NCBI GenBank assembly: GCA_937983475.1
Contig: CALJZV010000491.1
Span: 1 to 17,068, forward strand
Source: an uncultured Verrucomicrobiales bacterium
GTDB taxonomy: Bacteria; Verrucomicrobiota; Verrucomicrobiia; Limisphaerales; JACDHS01
Direction of reading: 5' to 3'
Length of the DNA stretch: 17,068 bases
Of this stretch, positions 15,973-17,068 are shown one piece after another (the first letter of the stretch is position 1; each line of letters opens with the position of its first letter). Position numbers and translations under genes: made by a program. The notes under the pieces were generated by a model that was not told the origin of the DNA, ran no database searches, and saw nothing but the letters and a program-made list of their open reading frames with translations.

Positions 15973-16521
15973 TCACGCTTTTTCCACCTGCCAATATTCT
16001 AATTCCACAGGTGTATTGCGCCCGAAAATATTCACTGTCACTTTTAGCTTGCCCTTGTCAGGCTCGATTTCCTCAATCACGCCGCTGAAGTTGAGAAAAG
16101 GACCGTCATTGATTTTAACAGTCTCGCCAACTTCAAATTGCACCTTGGGCTTCTCGGTTTCCTCCGATTCGGATACTTGGGCCTTGATTGTCTCAATATC
16201 TTCTTCTGGAACAGAAATCGGTCGCTCTCCTCCAACAAAGCCAATTTTACCGGGTGTTTCTTGAATAAAATACCACGGCTTTTCTAAAACCCGCTTGTTA
16301 TCATCCAAAAGTACCATGTGGATGTAAACATAGCCCGGATGTAGTTTTCGCGTGGTCACTGTTTTCTTTCCACCCCGAACATCAACAACCTTTTCGACAG
16401 GCACCAAAACTTCCTTTATATCCTCCCCCATCTCCTCAGTTTTAGAGCGCTTTTCGATGTTTTCCTTAACCTTTTGCTCTTGGCCTGAAAGTGTATGTAT
16501 GACAAACCATTGAGGTTGCAT
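15973..16521 (-). CDS. nusG: Transcription termination/antitermination factor NusG
   Basis: A 182-residue elongation factor that binds the RNA polymerase clamp and links it to Rho or to the ribosome. The NGN domain occupies about 4-108 (QWFVIHTLSGQE, then HPGYVYIHMVLLDD, then WYFIQETPGKIGFVG). An acidic linker SESEETEKPK follows, then a KOW domain at about 130-180 (FEVGETVKINDGPF, NFSGVIEEI, VNIFGRNTPVELEY). The start at ATG 16521 is preferred because it gives the standard M-x-x-QWFV opening and has AGAGGA five bases upstream. An upstream in-frame TTG at 16539 would start inside secE. The Shine-Dalgarno overlaps the secE stop codon by one base, which suggests tight translational coupling. Confidence 0.98.
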   Translation of the reverse strand: MQPQWFVIHTLSGQEQKVKENIEKRSKTEEMGEDIKEVLVPVEKVVDVRGGKKTVTTRKLHPGYVYIHMVLLDDNKRVLEKPWYFIQETPGKIGFVGGERPISVPEEDIETIKAQVSESEETEKPKVQFEVGETVKINDGPFLNFSGVIEEIEPDKGKLKVTVNIFGRNTPVELEYWQVEKA

Positions 16522-16526
16522 GAATA

Positions 16527-16532
16527 TCCTCT
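16527..16532 (-). promoter_or_regulatory. nusG ribosome-binding site overlapping the secE stop
   Basis: The minus strand reads AGAGGA, five bases, then ATG at 16521. The first A is the last base of the secE TAA codon. It decides the nusG start in favour of 16521. Confidence 0.8.
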
Positions 16533-16786
16533 TAAACAATCGCCTTGATAAAGAATGTGAAAATTAAATCCACCAAAACAGTGAATGCCCCCAGCAATGC
16601 AATTGCCACCATAACCACAGCAGTGGATCCCTTTAAATCTTCAAAAGTCGGCCAAGTACATTTTTTAAGCTCTTCTTTAGTGGCATCAAAGTATGCAGCC
16701 AGCTTCAAAAAAGCTCCTTGCCGCCAAAGCATTATAAAAACAGCAGCAACAAGAACAGCTACGATAATTAATGTTAGATTTTTCAC
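16532..16786 (-). CDS. secE: Preprotein translocase subunit SecE
   Basis: The small essential membrane subunit of the SecYEG export channel, clamping SecY. Start is set at GTG 16786, giving 84 residues. The frame continues upstream only through the tRNA-Ser gene, so longer versions are implausible. Layout: N-terminal membrane helix about 4-21; amphipathic region with the conserved EELKKCTWPTFEDL signature at 38-51; C-terminal membrane helix about 54-80 (STAVVMVAIALLGAFTVLVDLIFTFF). Two membrane helices put it between the single-span SecE of many bacteria and the three-span E. coli form. No Shine-Dalgarno is visible. The start lies only 11 bases beyond the CCA end of tRNA-Ser. The stop is ten bases before the nusG ATG. 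Confidence 0.93.
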   Translation of the reverse strand: MKNLTLIIVAVLVAAVFIMLWRQGAFLKLAAYFDATKEELKKCTWPTFEDLKGSTAVVMVAIALLGAFTVLVDLIFTFFIKAIV

Positions 16787-16797
16787 GCTATTTTTTC

Positions 16798-16887
16798 TGG
16801 CGGAGAGGGAGGGATTCGAACCCCCGGTGCGTATTACCGCACAGCGGTTTTCAAGACCGCCGCAATAGACCACTCTGCCACCTCTCC
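16798..16887 (-). tRNA. tRNA-Ser (anticodon TGA)
   Basis: A 90-base class II tRNA. The acceptor stem is GGAGAGG/CCTCTCC with discriminator G and genome-encoded CCA (16798-16800). The anticodon stem GCGGT/ACCGC closes the loop CTTGAAA, giving anticodon TGA, which reads UCA codons. A long variable arm (around TGTGCGGTAATACGCA) and a T loop with GGTTCGAATC are present. It sits between tRNA-Trp (15 bp away) and secE (11 bp away). Confidence 0.96.
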
Positions 16888-16902
16888 GGCTACCAACCTT
16901 GT

Positions 16903-16978
16903 TGGCACGGCGGGAGGGACTCGAACCCCCAACCGACGGTTTTGGAGACCGCTACTCTACCAATTGAGCTACCGCCGT
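16903..16978 (-). tRNA. tRNA-Trp (anticodon CCA)
   Basis: A 76-base tRNA. The acceptor stem is ACGGCGG/CCGCCGT with discriminator G and encoded CCA (16903-16905). The anticodon stem closes the loop CTCCAAA, giving anticodon CCA. The T arm contains GGTTCGAGTC. A tRNA-Trp directly before secE-nusG is a common bacterial arrangement and supports the operon reading. Confidence 0.97.
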
Positions 16979-17021
16979 ATGCCGTCGAGCTCTACTCTCT
17001 TTCCACCAAAGATTTATGACA

Positions 17022-17045
17022 GGCGCGGAAGCAAGCTTCCGGGCC
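17022..17045. repeat. Inverted repeat upstream of tRNA-Trp, possible terminator
   Basis: CGGAAGC (17026-17032) and GCTTCCG (17035-17041) form a 7-bp stem with a very short centre, extended beyond one mismatch by GGC/GCC. It could end the gene expected upstream of tRNA-Trp (outside the window) or a plus-strand transcript. Neither side has a convincing T run (only TTT on the plus strand at 17046-17048), so the function is open. The remaining bases 16979-17021 and 17046-17068 show nothing I can name. Confidence 0.4.
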
Positions 17046-17068
17046 TTTCATTAATCACTAATTAATTA

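Noticed and set aside
17013..17018. Extended -10-like TGTCATAAAT upstream of tRNA-Trp
   Set aside because: It matches only four of six -10 bases and has no recognisable -35 at the right distance, so it was not called as the operon promoter.
16771..17019. Plus-strand reading frame with GRDSNP-type motifs across the tRNAs
   Set aside because: It is the reverse-strand translation of the T arms of tRNA-Ser and tRNA-Trp, a well-known artefact. The overlapping AEREGFEPP frame (16545-16868) is the same kind of artefact.

Overview
The window looks like part of a bacterial chromosome from the Verrucomicrobiota, perhaps a Pedosphaeraceae/Limisphaerales-like lineage. This is an inference from protein style: a secreted multi-domain Ig-like protein with an InlB-type segment and a characteristic beta-rich C-terminus, and a golvesin-type domain followed by a 'WW..YFG...DxDGDG..S..EY..GT' tail. 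It was not tested by phylogeny.

Layout. The left end (1-1717, + strand) holds the 3' end of a secreted golvesin-domain protein and, 22 bp later, a complete SpoU/TrmH-family RNA 2'-O-methyltransferase. Converging on it with a 26-bp overlap is a 1205-residue secreted Ig-repeat protein (minus strand, 1692-5309). A strong rho-independent terminator (5417-5443) separates that gene from the rest of the window. From 17068 down to 5471, all on the minus strand, runs the transcription/translation 'beta operon': tRNA-Trp, tRNA-Ser, secE, nusG, rplK, rplA, rplJ, rplL, rpoB, rpoC. The operon couples protein export (SecE), elongation control (NusG), the L1, L11 and L10-L12 stalk proteins and the two large RNA polymerase subunits. 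The usual downstream genes rpsL/rpsG are not here.

The most striking observation is in rpoB. Its conserved N-terminus starts at an ATG at 13499 with a good Shine-Dalgarno, but the reading frame is broken by an in-frame amber codon (TAG, 13425-13427, codon 25) at a position where RpoB proteins normally carry a coding residue, often Glu. The frame is intact on both sides, so a single substitution explains it. It may be a sequence error, a strain variant, or a genuine stop that is suppressed or bypassed.

Several intercistronic spacers of the operon (rplJ-rplL, rplL-rpoB, rpoB-rpoC, rplK-rplA) contain inverted repeats, some mutually exclusive, and one can compete for the rpoB ribosome-binding site. 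No stretch longer than about 300 bases lacks a gene. I saw no CRISPR array, insertion sequence, prophage or defence system.
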